Shown piece after piece: positions 8,295 through 16,545 of a stretch of DNA of 47,934 nucleotides (position 1 is its first letter; each line of letters opens with the position of its first letter). Made by a program: the position numbers and the translations under genes. The stretch spans positions 1-47,934 of the forward strand of contig JAFTEH010000125.1 in the NCBI GenBank assembly GCA_017453745.1, read 5' to 3'. Under the pieces are notes generated by a model that did not search any database, had not been told where the DNA came from, and saw only the letters and a list, made by a program, of their open reading frames with translations. The DNA is from Spirochaetaceae bacterium (GTDB taxonomy: Bacteria > Spirochaetota > Spirochaetia > Treponematales > Treponemataceae).

Positions 8295-8924
8295 TCATAT
8301 CTGATAGAGCCTATCTGCTAAAAACTGTGCTTCCCTACTGTCATGTGTCACATAAATAGCGCAGTATTTTTCTCTACGCTGAAAATCTTTTAGTTCTTCA
8401 GCTAAATGAGAGCGAAGGTCTGCATCAAGTGCGGATAATGGCTCATCAAATAAAATCAGTTTCGGTTGTACAGCAAGAGTACGAGCAAGCGCAACTCGCT
8501 GTTTTTCACCTCCTGATAGTTCTTGCACCCATCTCTTTTTCAAATCTAAAATTTCAAATTTTTTAAGAAGAGAAATTACCTGTGCTTCAATTTCCTCTTT
8601 TTTTTCTTTTTTGGCTTTAAGAGCAAATGCTACATTATCAAAAACATTCAAATGAGGAAAAAGCGCATACGACTGAAAAACCATTCCAATATTTCTTCTA
8701 TATGGTTTTAAAAATGTAATATCAATACCATCAAGGAAAACACTTCCTGCGTCTGGGACAAGTAAACCAGCAATCATTGAAAGTATAGTACTTTTTCCCG
8801 AGCCTGAAGGACCTAAAATAGCCATCGTTTCAGACTTTTTAAGTGAAAAGTTTGCAGATATTTTTTTTTCACCAAAGTTTTTTGTAAGATTGATAACTTG
8901 TAAAAATGGAGTATCAGTATTCAT
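8295..8924 (-). CDS. thiQ: Thiamine ABC transporter, ATP-binding protein
   Basis: ATPase of 209 residues energising the import complex with the adjacent permease and binding protein. Walker A is GPSGSGKST, the Q-loop is MVFQSYALFPH, the signature is LSGGEKQRVALAR, Walker B is LILFDEPLSALD and the H-loop is VTHDS; all are intact. It lacks the C-terminal regulatory domain of longer PotA/MalK-type ATPases, which fits ThiQ. GAGGT is 6 bases before the ATG at 8924, so I take this start rather than the TTG 18 bases further upstream. It overlaps the permease gene by 11 bases. The thiamine assignment rests on the TPP riboswitch and ThiB upstream. Confidence 0.88.
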   Translation of the reverse strand: MNTDTPFLQVINLTKNFGEKKISANFSLKKSETMAILGPSGSGKSTILSMIAGLLVPDAGSVFLDGIDITFLKPYRRNIGMVFQSYALFPHLNVFDNVAFALKAKKEKKEEIEAQVISLLKKFEILDLKKRWVQELSGGEKQRVALARTLAVQPKLILFDEPLSALDADLRSHLAEELKDFQRREKYCAIYVTHDSREAQFLADRLYQI

Positions 8925-10596
8925 ATTTTTTACCTCTATCAAAAAATAAAAACGCAGAACAAACTAAACATATTAAAATAACAGAAACAACAGCACTTTC
9001 ACTAAATCGATATGTTCCGGCAAGTCGAAAAATCATTAAACTAAGATTTTCAAAATGAGGTATTTTTAATACAAGTGGCAATGAAGCATCTCCTGCACTA
9101 ATCGCAAAACAAAAGAAAAAGGCAGTTTTAATACCTGGTTTTAACATCGGGAGTACACATCGAAAAAAAGCATCAAAATAATTTTTAGAAAGTAAAAGAG
9201 AAGCATTGATAATAGAATGTGGAATCCGAAAATAACTTTCCTGAATTTGTATATCAGCAATAGTCCAAGCACCGACACTTTGTGCAATGCATAAGATAAA
9301 AATCGATAAGGGTGAACTCGCAAAAAAAATATTTTTAAGTGAAAATCCCAAAATAAGTGGAGAAACTATAAGTGAAACAAAAGGGAGTATGGAAACAATA
9401 TGCGTGTTTTTATTTTTAACTTGCAAAAAAAATCGAAGATATTCTAAACACAAAGCACTTGCAACTGAAATACAAGCAGTAATAGTTCCGACGATAATTG
9501 TAGAAAACAAGGCTTTAAGCGTAGAAATAGAAAATATAGTATTTTTCCATGTTGATATTTGAAAAGAAAAAAAATATTTTATTTTTTCAAAATAACTAGT
9601 AGCTTCATCCAAAAACTGAAAAGAAAAAATTGATTTTAAACAAAGTGACAGTAATGGTAAGATTAAAAAGAAAATTACTAATGACACAAGAGGAATAAAC
9701 ACTAAATATTCTAACCGTGTTAATCGGGGGCGTTCTTTTAACCGTTGTGTTTCAATAGCATTTTTGTATATCTTTGATTTTGAAAAAATATAGAGCGCTA
9801 CACATATTGAAGCAATGCTCGTTTCAATCAAAGCAATATGCGCACTTTCAAGTGAAAATCCCAAAAAGCGTGAAACTTGATATAGCTCAACCTCTAAAGT
9901 CGTAAGACCAATTCCGCCAAACAACAGGATAATTAAAAATGAAAAAAACGAATAGAGAAAAATTATTAAAAAAGAAGAAATGATTGCTGGAAAAATACTT
10001 GGAAAAATTATTCTTCTAAAAATAATAAAATGATTATCCGTAAGAAGATGTGCGGCATCTTCTAAACTACTATCAATATTTTCCCACGCACCAGTAATTG
10101 TTTTTAATGCAATGGGAAAATTATAAAAACTATGAATTATGATGACAGCAAAAAAAGAATACAAAAAATTACTGACTCGTATATCTGCATTGTTTAATAC
10201 CAGTTGAACTAAAGAATTTAATAATCCAGAATTACCAAAAAAAAATACATAAGACAATGCCATAATCAAAGCAGGAACTGAAACAGGGATTGCTGCAAGC
10301 GAAAGTAAAAATGTTCGAAACTTAAATTCTTTTTTTGCGCAAAAATAAGAGAGCAATAAACCCAGTGAGGTAGCAAAAAAAGAAGAACAAAAAGCTTGAA
10401 ATATCGTAAAACATGAAACACTAAAAAGTCTCGAATCAAAAAAAGAACCAATAATATCAATACTGGCTTTTTGAATAAGTACAAAAAAAGTGTATACTAT
10501 TGGAAGAAAGACAAATAAAATGGTAAGCAAAAACAAAAAAAATATACTGAGATAAAATAAACCCTGCTTTACAGAGATGGATTTGTGAATTATCAT
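8914..10596 (-). CDS. thiP: Thiamine ABC transporter, permease protein
   Basis: Inner-membrane permease of 560 residues made of two homologous halves, each with about six membrane helices, as in ThiP and ferric-iron permeases. The binding-protein-dependent transport segments (EDAAHLLTDNHFIIFRRIIF in the first half, INASLLLSKNYFDAFFRCVL in the second) mark the two loops that contact the ATPase. It is the middle gene of thiB-thiP-thiQ, starting about 40 bases after thiB and overlapping thiQ by 11 bases. The start at 10596 has only a weak Shine-Dalgarno sequence (GGTAAG). Family membership alone would also allow iron or spermidine transport; the riboswitch makes thiamine or its phosphates much more likely. 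Confidence 0.88.
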   Translation of the reverse strand: MIIHKSISVKQGLFYLSIFFLFLLTILFVFLPIVYTFFVLIQKASIDIIGSFFDSRLFSVSCFTIFQAFCSSFFATSLGLLLSYFCAKKEFKFRTFLLSLAAIPVSVPALIMALSYVFFFGNSGLLNSLVQLVLNNADIRVSNFLYSFFAVIIIHSFYNFPIALKTITGAWENIDSSLEDAAHLLTDNHFIIFRRIIFPSIFPAIISSFLIIFLYSFFSFLIILLFGGIGLTTLEVELYQVSRFLGFSLESAHIALIETSIASICVALYIFSKSKIYKNAIETQRLKERPRLTRLEYLVFIPLVSLVIFFLILPLLSLCLKSIFSFQFLDEATSYFEKIKYFFSFQISTWKNTIFSISTLKALFSTIIVGTITACISVASALCLEYLRFFLQVKNKNTHIVSILPFVSLIVSPLILGFSLKNIFFASSPLSIFILCIAQSVGAWTIADIQIQESYFRIPHSIINASLLLSKNYFDAFFRCVLPMLKPGIKTAFFFCFAISAGDASLPLVLKIPHFENLSLMIFRLAGTYRFSESAVVSVILICLVCSAFLFFDRGKKYEY

Positions 10597-10636
10597 TTTT
10601 GCTTACCAAAGATATTAATAGTATTTCAGCAATGTA

Positions 10637-11647
10637 CTATTTAAGAATATGTATAACTTGTTCCAACATAGTATCATGATGGATAATAGCCTCATCAACA
10701 GGCAAAATATTTTTGGGTATAGCAATATTTCTATAGGATTCTGGTAATGCAACATCTAATGAAACAGGATACATCCACTGAGTTTCAGGCAAAATATTTT
10801 GTGCTGTTTCTGAAATCATAAATTCGATAAATGCTTTTGCACCATCAATATTTTTTGCATTCTTTAAAATCCCCATACTTTCAATTTGCATAATATGACC
10901 TTCAGAAAAAGTTAAAGCCTTGTATCGAGAAGTTTTATCATACGCCACATGATAGGCTTCACTTGAAGTATAACTTAATGCAAAAGGCGCCTCTCCAGAA
11001 GTAAAAAGTCCATAGCCACTTGACCAATCAGGTGCCATTGTTAAAAGCGATGATTTAATGGCTTTCCAAAAATCCAAATACTTTTCACCAAATGCTGCCC
11101 GTGTCCATGCCAAAAATCCTGTACCTGGTGTACTAGTACGCGGATCCATAATGATAACAGTTTTTTTATACTGCGAATCTGTCAAGTCACTGAGAGATGT
11201 AGGAGCAGGAACTTTTGATGTTGTATCATACATCAAAGTAAAAAAACCATAATCATACGGCACTACAAAAAAATCCTTATCGAAGATGAGATTTTCTTTA
11301 ATATGAGATACATTTTTCGGTTTATAGCTCTGTAATATATTCGCAAGGCGTGCCTTTGGAAACTGAAAATTATCAATACCGACAAGAACATCAGCACGAC
11401 ACTTCCCGCCTTCAGAAATAGCTTGAGTCAACACAGAAGTAGCATCTTCAAAGGTGACAAATTCTAACTCATATCCCGTTTTACTTTCAAATTGCTTTTT
11501 AATTTCAGGACCAGGTCCCCATTCAGCTGTAAACGAGTCGTATGCGTATACAACAACCTTCTTTGAATGTTCTTGAGCCCCAAATGCAAAAAGGTAAGAA
11601 CTAAAAAACAAGAAAACAAATATGACCAAAAAAAATTTTTTTTTCAT
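10637..11647 (-). CDS. thiB: Thiamine-binding protein of the ABC transporter
   Basis: Periplasmic solute-binding protein of 336 residues that delivers thiamine, TMP or TPP to ThiPQ. Residues 1-22 form a signal peptide (KKKFF then a long hydrophobic stretch). The mature start reads VVVYAYDSFTAEWGPGP, the hallmark of ThiB. GGAGG lies 5 bases before the ATG at 11647, so this start is preferred over the in-frame ATG 18 bases upstream. There is no lipobox Cys near the signal peptide end, so it should be free in the periplasm. It is the first gene of the riboswitch-controlled operon. Confidence 0.93.
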   Translation of the reverse strand: MKKKFFLVIFVFLFFSSYLFAFGAQEHSKKVVVYAYDSFTAEWGPGPEIKKQFESKTGYELEFVTFEDATSVLTQAISEGGKCRADVLVGIDNFQFPKARLANILQSYKPKNVSHIKENLIFDKDFFVVPYDYGFFTLMYDTTSKVPAPTSLSDLTDSQYKKTVIIMDPRTSTPGTGFLAWTRAAFGEKYLDFWKAIKSSLLTMAPDWSSGYGLFTSGEAPFALSYTSSEAYHVAYDKTSRYKALTFSEGHIMQIESMGILKNAKNIDGAKAFIEFMISETAQNILPETQWMYPVSLDVALPESYRNIAIPKNILPVDEAIIHHDTMLEQVIHILK

Positions 11648-11651
11648 AACT

Positions 11652-11738
11652 TCCTCCGCCGGCATTATCCGGATCAGGTTATAAGCATTTAAAAGAAAAT
11701 GCTATCGGGTATTATCTCAGCATCAAGCACCCCGGTAT
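11652..11738 (-). promoter_or_regulatory. TPP riboswitch (THI element)
   Basis: Read on the minus strand, the leader of thiB carries the conserved THI-box parts in order: ACCGGGGTGC, GCTGAGA, TACCCG, a variable stem of T/A-rich sequence, then ACCTGATCCGGATAATGCCG followed by CGGAGGAAG. These are the pyrimidine-sensing and pyrophosphate-sensing helices of the TPP aptamer. The Shine-Dalgarno GGAGG of thiB is part of the 3' edge of the aptamer, 5 bases from the ATG. There is no room for a separate terminator, so TPP should act by hiding the ribosome-binding site. High TPP would therefore shut off thiamine import. Confidence 0.95.
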
Positions 11739-11746
11739 TTTCGGTA

Positions 11747-11774
11747 AGTATAGTTTTTTTTTATTTTTTGTCAA
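11747..11774 (-). promoter_or_regulatory. Promoter of the thiBPQ operon, inside the end of pth
   Basis: On the minus strand, TTGACA (11769-11774), 16-base spacer, TATACT (11747-11752): a near-perfect vegetative promoter. The -35 lies within the last codons of pth (stop codon at 11761-11763). The predicted RNA start near 11740 is immediately before the TPP aptamer. Confidence 0.85.
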
Positions 11775-12366
11775 GTGTTGGTTTTACTTTTGCCCAATAT
11801 TGAATAAGATTATGTAATTGCTCATCAGTATGCGCATTACATATTTCTAAAACAAGTTTATCTAAATCATTTATCATCGAAAAGAAGTATTCATATTCAG
11901 TATCAGTAAATTTTGATAATACATAATCGGCAATATCTATATTTTTATTTGTCGGACGATCAATTCCAATTCTAACACGCCAAAAGTTTTGTGTTCCAAG
12001 TTTAGAAAAGATAGAGCGCAAACCATTATGACCTGCTAAGCCTCCACCGTATTTTAAACTAATACTTGCCGTAGGAAGTTGTAATTCATCATGAAATACG
12101 AGCAACTGCTCTGGTTGTATTTTAAAAAAATTCATAACCTGTAGTATTGAGTTGCCAGATGCATTCATATATGTGTATGGCTTAATGCAATGGATATAGT
12201 TTTTTTCATCTGGAAGTACTAGTTTAGTATAAGAACCCAAAAATTTTTGTTGCCATAATGTATTCGACAAACAACTTAAATGGTCAGCACAAAAAAAACC
12301 TGCATTGTGTCGTGTATTTTCATATTGAGGTTCGTAATTTCCGAGAAAAGCAAATAGTTTAATCAT
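11761..12366 (-). CDS. pth: Peptidyl-tRNA hydrolase
   Basis: Releases peptides from peptidyl-tRNA dropped by ribosomes. It has 201 residues, usual length. Visible family motifs are FLGNYEPQYENTRHNAGF with the catalytic His, PYTYMNASG, FHDELQLP with the Asp, KYGGGLAGHNGLRSI and RVRIGIDRP. AGGTGG is 3 bases before the ATG at 12366. It lies 7 bases after the 819-residue protein gene and is probably co-transcribed with it. Its final codons contain the -35 box of the thiamine operon, so the C-terminal residues are constrained by a promoter. Confidence 0.95.
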   Translation of the reverse strand: MIKLFAFLGNYEPQYENTRHNAGFFCADHLSCLSNTLWQQKFLGSYTKLVLPDEKNYIHCIKPYTYMNASGNSILQVMNFFKIQPEQLLVFHDELQLPTASISLKYGGGLAGHNGLRSIFSKLGTQNFWRVRIGIDRPTNKNIDIADYVLSKFTDTEYEYFFSMINDLDKLVLEICNAHTDEQLHNLIQYWAKVKPTLDKK

Positions 12367-12373
12367 AAACCAC

Positions 12374-14833
12374 CTATAATAGTTTTTGGTTTTTTGCTTG
12401 GGTTAAAATTTTTATATTCCAAAAATTTTTGCTCATATAACTATCACGAATGGTATTGTCCCCTGTCGCCATAACCCTACTCTGTAAAAGTTTAAAACAC
12501 TTACTTAAATAACTAATAGTTTCAGCGGAATTTTCTCCATTTAGTTTTGAACTAATATCATAGCAAAAGTAAAAAAATAAATGTGCATATATATCTTTTT
12601 CAGCAACAGCTTTATTAGAAAATGAGAGCAACTGTTTTAACAAAACTTCAGCCTGTTTTTTATTTTCAGAATTTAACAAATTTAATAACAAGACTTTGCA
12701 ACGATAATACAAAAAAAATATTTTTATTAACTTATATGTCGTACTTAATATTTTTTTAGAATTACTAGCGAGATCTTCAATAAACGAAAAACCTGAAACA
12801 AGTTTAGTTTGTTTTTGCGTTTCCATTTGTACTTCGAGAAATTCAATTAATTGGTCTGGAGAAAATTCTGAAACATCTGTCCCAAAAATATTTTGACTTT
12901 CATCTTTTAAAATTGGAACAGTGAAATGTGATTCGATAAAAAATAAAATTGCATCGGCATGTACATCAAGATTTTTTTCCAAAATTTTTTTTGCTTCTAA
13001 TTTTTCGCCAGAAAAATGTAACATTCTTGCATACCATATTTCAGAAACAGAAAGATATTGTTCAAAATATTGTGAAGAAAATTGAAAGGCAGAATAAAAT
13101 ATTTGTTCTGCAATCTTATATTCTCCCATTTCTGCATGCACTCGCCCTTTTAAAAATAAATAATATATTTTCCAATCTTGTACAAATTGTGTTTCAATAA
13201 TTTCTTCTAACTTTTTTGTTATGCGTAAGGCAAGTGTCAAATCATTTTTTAGAAAATATGTTATACCGAGATAATAAATTACTTCACATAAAAAATATGG
13301 ATCATTTATCTTTTGAGCAATATCTTGAGCATAGACAAAATAATTTATAGCATCATTTAATTGATCTTGACACAAACTCAAAAGTCCCAAAAAAAACATA
13401 CACTTGTATTCACCAACATTACATCTACTATATTTAAATTCAGAAATAGCGTATTTAATTTGATGTAAACTTTTTTCATACTTTTGATTATTAAAAAACT
13501 GAATTGCATTTTGGTAATACAACAAACCTTTGATAAATTTTCTATCACTATATCTTGTTTCTATATCTTCAGTTACAATAGTGTCAAATGAATGTGAAGA
13601 TAAAAAGTTTGTTAAAATAATTTCATCATTGTCCTTATAATTTAAAAACTTTAGAATTTCAAAAAACTCTTCAGAAGCTTTTAAAAAACCTGCATTATAT
13701 TTTTTTATTAAAAATCGTGATAGTTGGTCATATATATCAAATGTTTTATTTTTAATATGGCTTTCTACAAAATCAGACAAATGGGTTGAATGAGCATATA
13801 AATTATTTTTTTCAAAGATAATTCCATTTTCATATAACCATATATACACATCAGAAAAAAAATCACTTGCTTTATTGAGCGAAATAAAAAATTCAGAAAC
13901 CTCATCTACAAAAAGATATTTTGAAAATATTGTTGTCAAAAAAATTAAACACAACATATCATCATGTATTTCAGAAATATCAGGAAGTTTTTTTGAAAGT
14001 TCGCGTACTTCAGCACCAGGGATTATCGCAAGTATTTTTTCTATTTCAGCATTAAGTTGTTCATTTCGTAAATCACCAGAATAGATTATTGGTAGCTTCG
14101 AATTATTTTTTTTTGTATAGACTTTAAAATACAGTGAAGCGTACATAAAAAAAGCATCTGTAAAATATTCGGGTAATTTTTTTTCAAATCGATGTTGTCT
14201 AAAAAAAACAGTACAATTTTTAACTTGATTATATGTAAACTGTTCATCTCGGGATAAAACATGCAAATCATTTTCGATAATTGGATGTTGCAATATAAAA
14301 TTGTACATTGACCAAAAAAAAGTATCATGTTTATGTAAGACTAATGATTCTAATTTTTCAGTTTTTTCGTCTTCTTGCTTATACGAATTAAAAATCAAAA
14401 AGTCCGTTATCTTGAAAATACCGCGCCCATTTGTATCAAACTTTGCATACCCTGATAATTTTTGATATACTAGTTTCGTCGCATAAAAAAAATTTTCATC
14501 TAATAATATAGTTCTTGTTTTTTCAAAATGATTTTTTATTTCTTGTTCCGAAAAAGCATCATCTACTATATCAATTATAACTCTGAATGTTTCGATTAAG
14601 GATATATTTTCATGTAAATAGGAATGTAACAAAAATAAAAAACGAACACTAGAAAATTCATAAGCAATGCTTGTGCTATTAAAACAAAAAAAGTATTTAC
14701 TACCCTCAAAAAAATATGTTCCACCATTTATCGCAGATAGATTGATGATAGAATCAATACATTCACTAAACTTAGTAGTAAAAATTTTTTTTACTTGTCG
14801 CTGGTAGGGTAATTCAAAAAATATACAAATCAT
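12374..14833 (-). CDS. Unknown 819-residue protein with TPR-like helical repeats
   Basis: I do not recognise a family. The protein is rich in Phe, Lys, Ile and Asn, with no signal peptide or clear membrane helix, so it should be cytoplasmic. Roughly residues 440-620 look like TPR or similar helical pairs (for example YKCMFFLGLLSLCQDQLNDA and VIYYLGITYFLKNDLTLAL). The N-terminal part (about 60-130) resembles a small regulatory helical domain, but I cannot name it. The ATG at 14833 has no Shine-Dalgarno sequence; a promoter -10 ends 9 bases before it, so the mRNA is nearly leaderless. Likely partner gene: pth downstream. TPR content suggests a protein-binding scaffold; this is inference. Confidence 0.8.
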   Translation of the reverse strand: MICIFFELPYQRQVKKIFTTKFSECIDSIINLSAINGGTYFFEGSKYFFCFNSTSIAYEFSSVRFLFLLHSYLHENISLIETFRVIIDIVDDAFSEQEIKNHFEKTRTILLDENFFYATKLVYQKLSGYAKFDTNGRGIFKITDFLIFNSYKQEDEKTEKLESLVLHKHDTFFWSMYNFILQHPIIENDLHVLSRDEQFTYNQVKNCTVFFRQHRFEKKLPEYFTDAFFMYASLYFKVYTKKNNSKLPIIYSGDLRNEQLNAEIEKILAIIPGAEVRELSKKLPDISEIHDDMLCLIFLTTIFSKYLFVDEVSEFFISLNKASDFFSDVYIWLYENGIIFEKNNLYAHSTHLSDFVESHIKNKTFDIYDQLSRFLIKKYNAGFLKASEEFFEILKFLNYKDNDEIILTNFLSSHSFDTIVTEDIETRYSDRKFIKGLLYYQNAIQFFNNQKYEKSLHQIKYAISEFKYSRCNVGEYKCMFFLGLLSLCQDQLNDAINYFVYAQDIAQKINDPYFLCEVIYYLGITYFLKNDLTLALRITKKLEEIIETQFVQDWKIYYLFLKGRVHAEMGEYKIAEQIFYSAFQFSSQYFEQYLSVSEIWYARMLHFSGEKLEAKKILEKNLDVHADAILFFIESHFTVPILKDESQNIFGTDVSEFSPDQLIEFLEVQMETQKQTKLVSGFSFIEDLASNSKKILSTTYKLIKIFFLYYRCKVLLLNLLNSENKKQAEVLLKQLLSFSNKAVAEKDIYAHLFFYFCYDISSKLNGENSAETISYLSKCFKLLQSRVMATGDNTIRDSYMSKNFWNIKILTQAKNQKLL

Positions 14834-14842
14834 AGCTAGTAC

Positions 14843-14870
14843 ATTATATCCAAAACAGTTTTTTTAACAA
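14843..14870 (-). promoter_or_regulatory. Promoter of the 819-residue protein gene
   Basis: Minus strand TTGTTA (14865-14870), 16-base spacer, TATAAT (14843-14848), ending 9 bases before the ATG at 14833. Confidence 0.65.
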
Positions 14871-14907
14871 GATTTTAACAGTAAATCAGAGTACTTGTGT
14901 CAAGAAT

Positions 14908-15507
14908 CTATGTTTCAATACTATCCAATAGTGGTTTAAGGATTTTTAAAGCCTTGCCTCGATGCGAAATTTCATTTTTTTCGGTTTCACTTAACTCTGC
15001 CATAGTTTTTTTTAATGTGGGAAGATAAAAAATAGGGTCATATCCAAATCCACTTATTCCCGAAGAAACTTCCGTAATTTCACCTAAGCATTTTTCCTGA
15101 ATGACCATAAATCGATCTTCTTCCAAATATAACACAATACAGGCCACAAAAAATGCTTCTCTTTGCGTTTTATCTTTCATATTTTCCAAAAGACAAACTA
15201 TATTTTTATTATCGCCGTTTGCGTTTGTTGCTTGCAAACCTGAATAGCGTGCAGAATGTATACCAGGGGCACCATCAAGTGCCTTAACGCACAGTCCTGA
15301 ATCATCTGCAATCACCGGTGTATGTACTAACTGATATAGTGTTCGAGCCTTGATGAGAGCATTTTCTAAAAAACTATTTCCATCTTCGCATGGATTAAAT
15401 GCAAGACCTAATTCAGAAGGGCAACGCACTCGTATGTGAGGAAGTGCAAGTTGAAACTCTTTGTGCTTATGTGCATTATTAGTCGCCAAAAATATTTCTT
15501 TTATCAT
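14908..15507 (-). CDS. rdgB: dITP/XTP pyrophosphatase (RdgB/HAM1)
   Basis: House-cleaning enzyme of 199 residues that hydrolyses non-canonical purine triphosphates (dITP, XTP) to monophosphates. Family motifs: FLATNNAHKHKEF at the N-terminus, EDGNSFLENALIKA, VIADDSGLCVKALDGAPGI with the catalytic Asp pair, SARYSG, GFGYDPIFYLP and SHRGKAL. GGAG lies 5 bases before the ATG at 15507. It follows recR by 38 bases, forming the operon ybaB-recR-rdgB. Confidence 0.96.
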   Translation of the reverse strand: MIKEIFLATNNAHKHKEFQLALPHIRVRCPSELGLAFNPCEDGNSFLENALIKARTLYQLVHTPVIADDSGLCVKALDGAPGIHSARYSGLQATNANGDNKNIVCLLENMKDKTQREAFFVACIVLYLEEDRFMVIQEKCLGEITEVSSGISGFGYDPIFYLPTLKKTMAELSETEKNEISHRGKALKILKPLLDSIET

Positions 15508-15545
15508 ACAAACTCCATTTTATATAAGCAGATTATTTGCTAGCA

Positions 15546-16133
15546 TTAGAAAGTAATACGCCCACGCAAACTCCTTGCAAGTGTCAATTTATCCGCATAT
15601 TCTAAATCGCCACCAACAGGAATGCCTGAAGCGAGTCGCGTAATCGTAATAGGAAATTCTTTTAAAATCTTTTGTAAATACAATGCAGTGGTATCACCTT
15701 CTACAGTTGGATTTGTTGCAATAATCACTTCTTTCACTTCTCCCGTTTGAACGCGCTTAATTAAAGCAGGAATTGACAACTGTTCTGGACCGATGCCATC
15801 AAGTGGAGAAATCACACCGCCAAGCACATGAAAAAGTCCTCTGTATTCTAATAATTCTGAAAAATTTAAAAGCTCTTGTTGTCGTTCAACAACACAGATA
15901 ATACTTTTGTCACGACTCGTGTTATCGCAAAAGTTGCAATACTCCCCTTCTGAATAACTACCACATATCGGACAAGTACTAATACATTCATGTAAGTGTT
16001 GTAAACTATTAGCAAGTCCCTGTGCTAGTTTTTCATCATGTGATAATAGAAAATAAGCCAATCGTATAGCTGTTTTTTTACCAATTCCCGGGAGGCGCGA
16101 AAAATATTCGACAACATCATCTATGGCTTTCAT
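15546..16133 (-). CDS. recR: Recombination mediator protein RecR
   Basis: Zinc-finger and Toprim protein of 195 residues that helps RecA load at gaps via RecFOR or RecOR. The order is as expected: helix-hairpin-helix RLPGIGKKTAIRLAYFLL near 13-30, a C4 zinc finger CPICGSYSEGEYCNFC, then the Toprim domain (ICVVERQQELLNFSE, HVLGGVISPLDGIGPE) and the C-terminal SGIPVGGDLEYADKLTLARS. It overlaps ybaB by four bases (ATGA), implying coupled translation. Confidence 0.96.
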   Translation of the reverse strand: MKAIDDVVEYFSRLPGIGKKTAIRLAYFLLSHDEKLAQGLANSLQHLHECISTCPICGSYSEGEYCNFCDNTSRDKSIICVVERQQELLNFSELLEYRGLFHVLGGVISPLDGIGPEQLSIPALIKRVQTGEVKEVIIATNPTVEGDTTALYLQKILKEFPITITRLASGIPVGGDLEYADKLTLARSLRGRITF

Positions 16134-16435
16134 AAGGGTAAACCTGCTAAACCAAGAACGCCTAATTCGGTTCCTAGTTTTTCTTTAACTGCTTCCATTA
16201 CACTCATTGAAGCAGCATTATGGGCCCCTACAATTAAATCCTGTAGCATTTTTACATCTCGATTATCGACAACTATTGGGTCAAGAAAAATATCAACCAT
16301 TTCCATACGCCCATTAAGAGTTACCTTAACTAAACCACCACCTGACTCTCCAGTAGCAACAACATCTTCTAAATGCAACTGTTCTACACGAGATTTTATG
16401 TCGCCCATTTTTTTTGCAATATCAAAAATACTCAT
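16130..16435 (-). CDS. ybaB: YbaB/EbfC nucleoid-associated protein
   Basis: Small dimeric DNA-binding protein of 101 residues, first described in the spirochaete Borrelia as EbfC. The central GGGLVKVTLNGRMEMVDIFLDP and the helix DVKMLQDLIVGAHNAA are characteristic. GAGGGG lies 6 bases before the ATG at 16435. Gene order ybaB-recR is widespread in bacteria, usually after dnaX, which is not present here. The region upstream (16436-16545) contains a dispersed repeat. Confidence 0.93.
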   Translation of the reverse strand: MSIFDIAKKMGDIKSRVEQLHLEDVVATGESGGGLVKVTLNGRMEMVDIFLDPIVVDNRDVKMLQDLIVGAHNAASMSVMEAVKEKLGTELGVLGLAGLPL

Positions 16436-16468
16436 ACATTTCCCCTCTATGAATTAACTTATATACTA

Positions 16469-16528
16469 ATGCGCATTTTCAAAGACACCTCTAAAAACTA
16501 GCGTAGTATCTCGCCAGTTTTTGAAGGT
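16469..16528 (-). repeat. Dispersed palindromic-ended repeat, copy A
   Basis: Read on the minus strand: CCTTCAAAAACTGGC, a short centre, AGTTTTTAGAGGTGTCTTTG and then AAAATGCGCAT. The ends are imperfect inverted repeats. The outer half matches 22390-22421 (TTTTTAGAAGTATCTTTGAA) closely. It lies between the MATE gene end and the ybaB start. Confidence 0.65.
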
Positions 16529-16545
16529 CCCCTATATCATTACCT

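Noticed and set aside
14834-14907. Terminator after rdgB
   Set aside because: The T and A runs here belong to the promoter of the 819-residue gene; no stem-loop precedes them.
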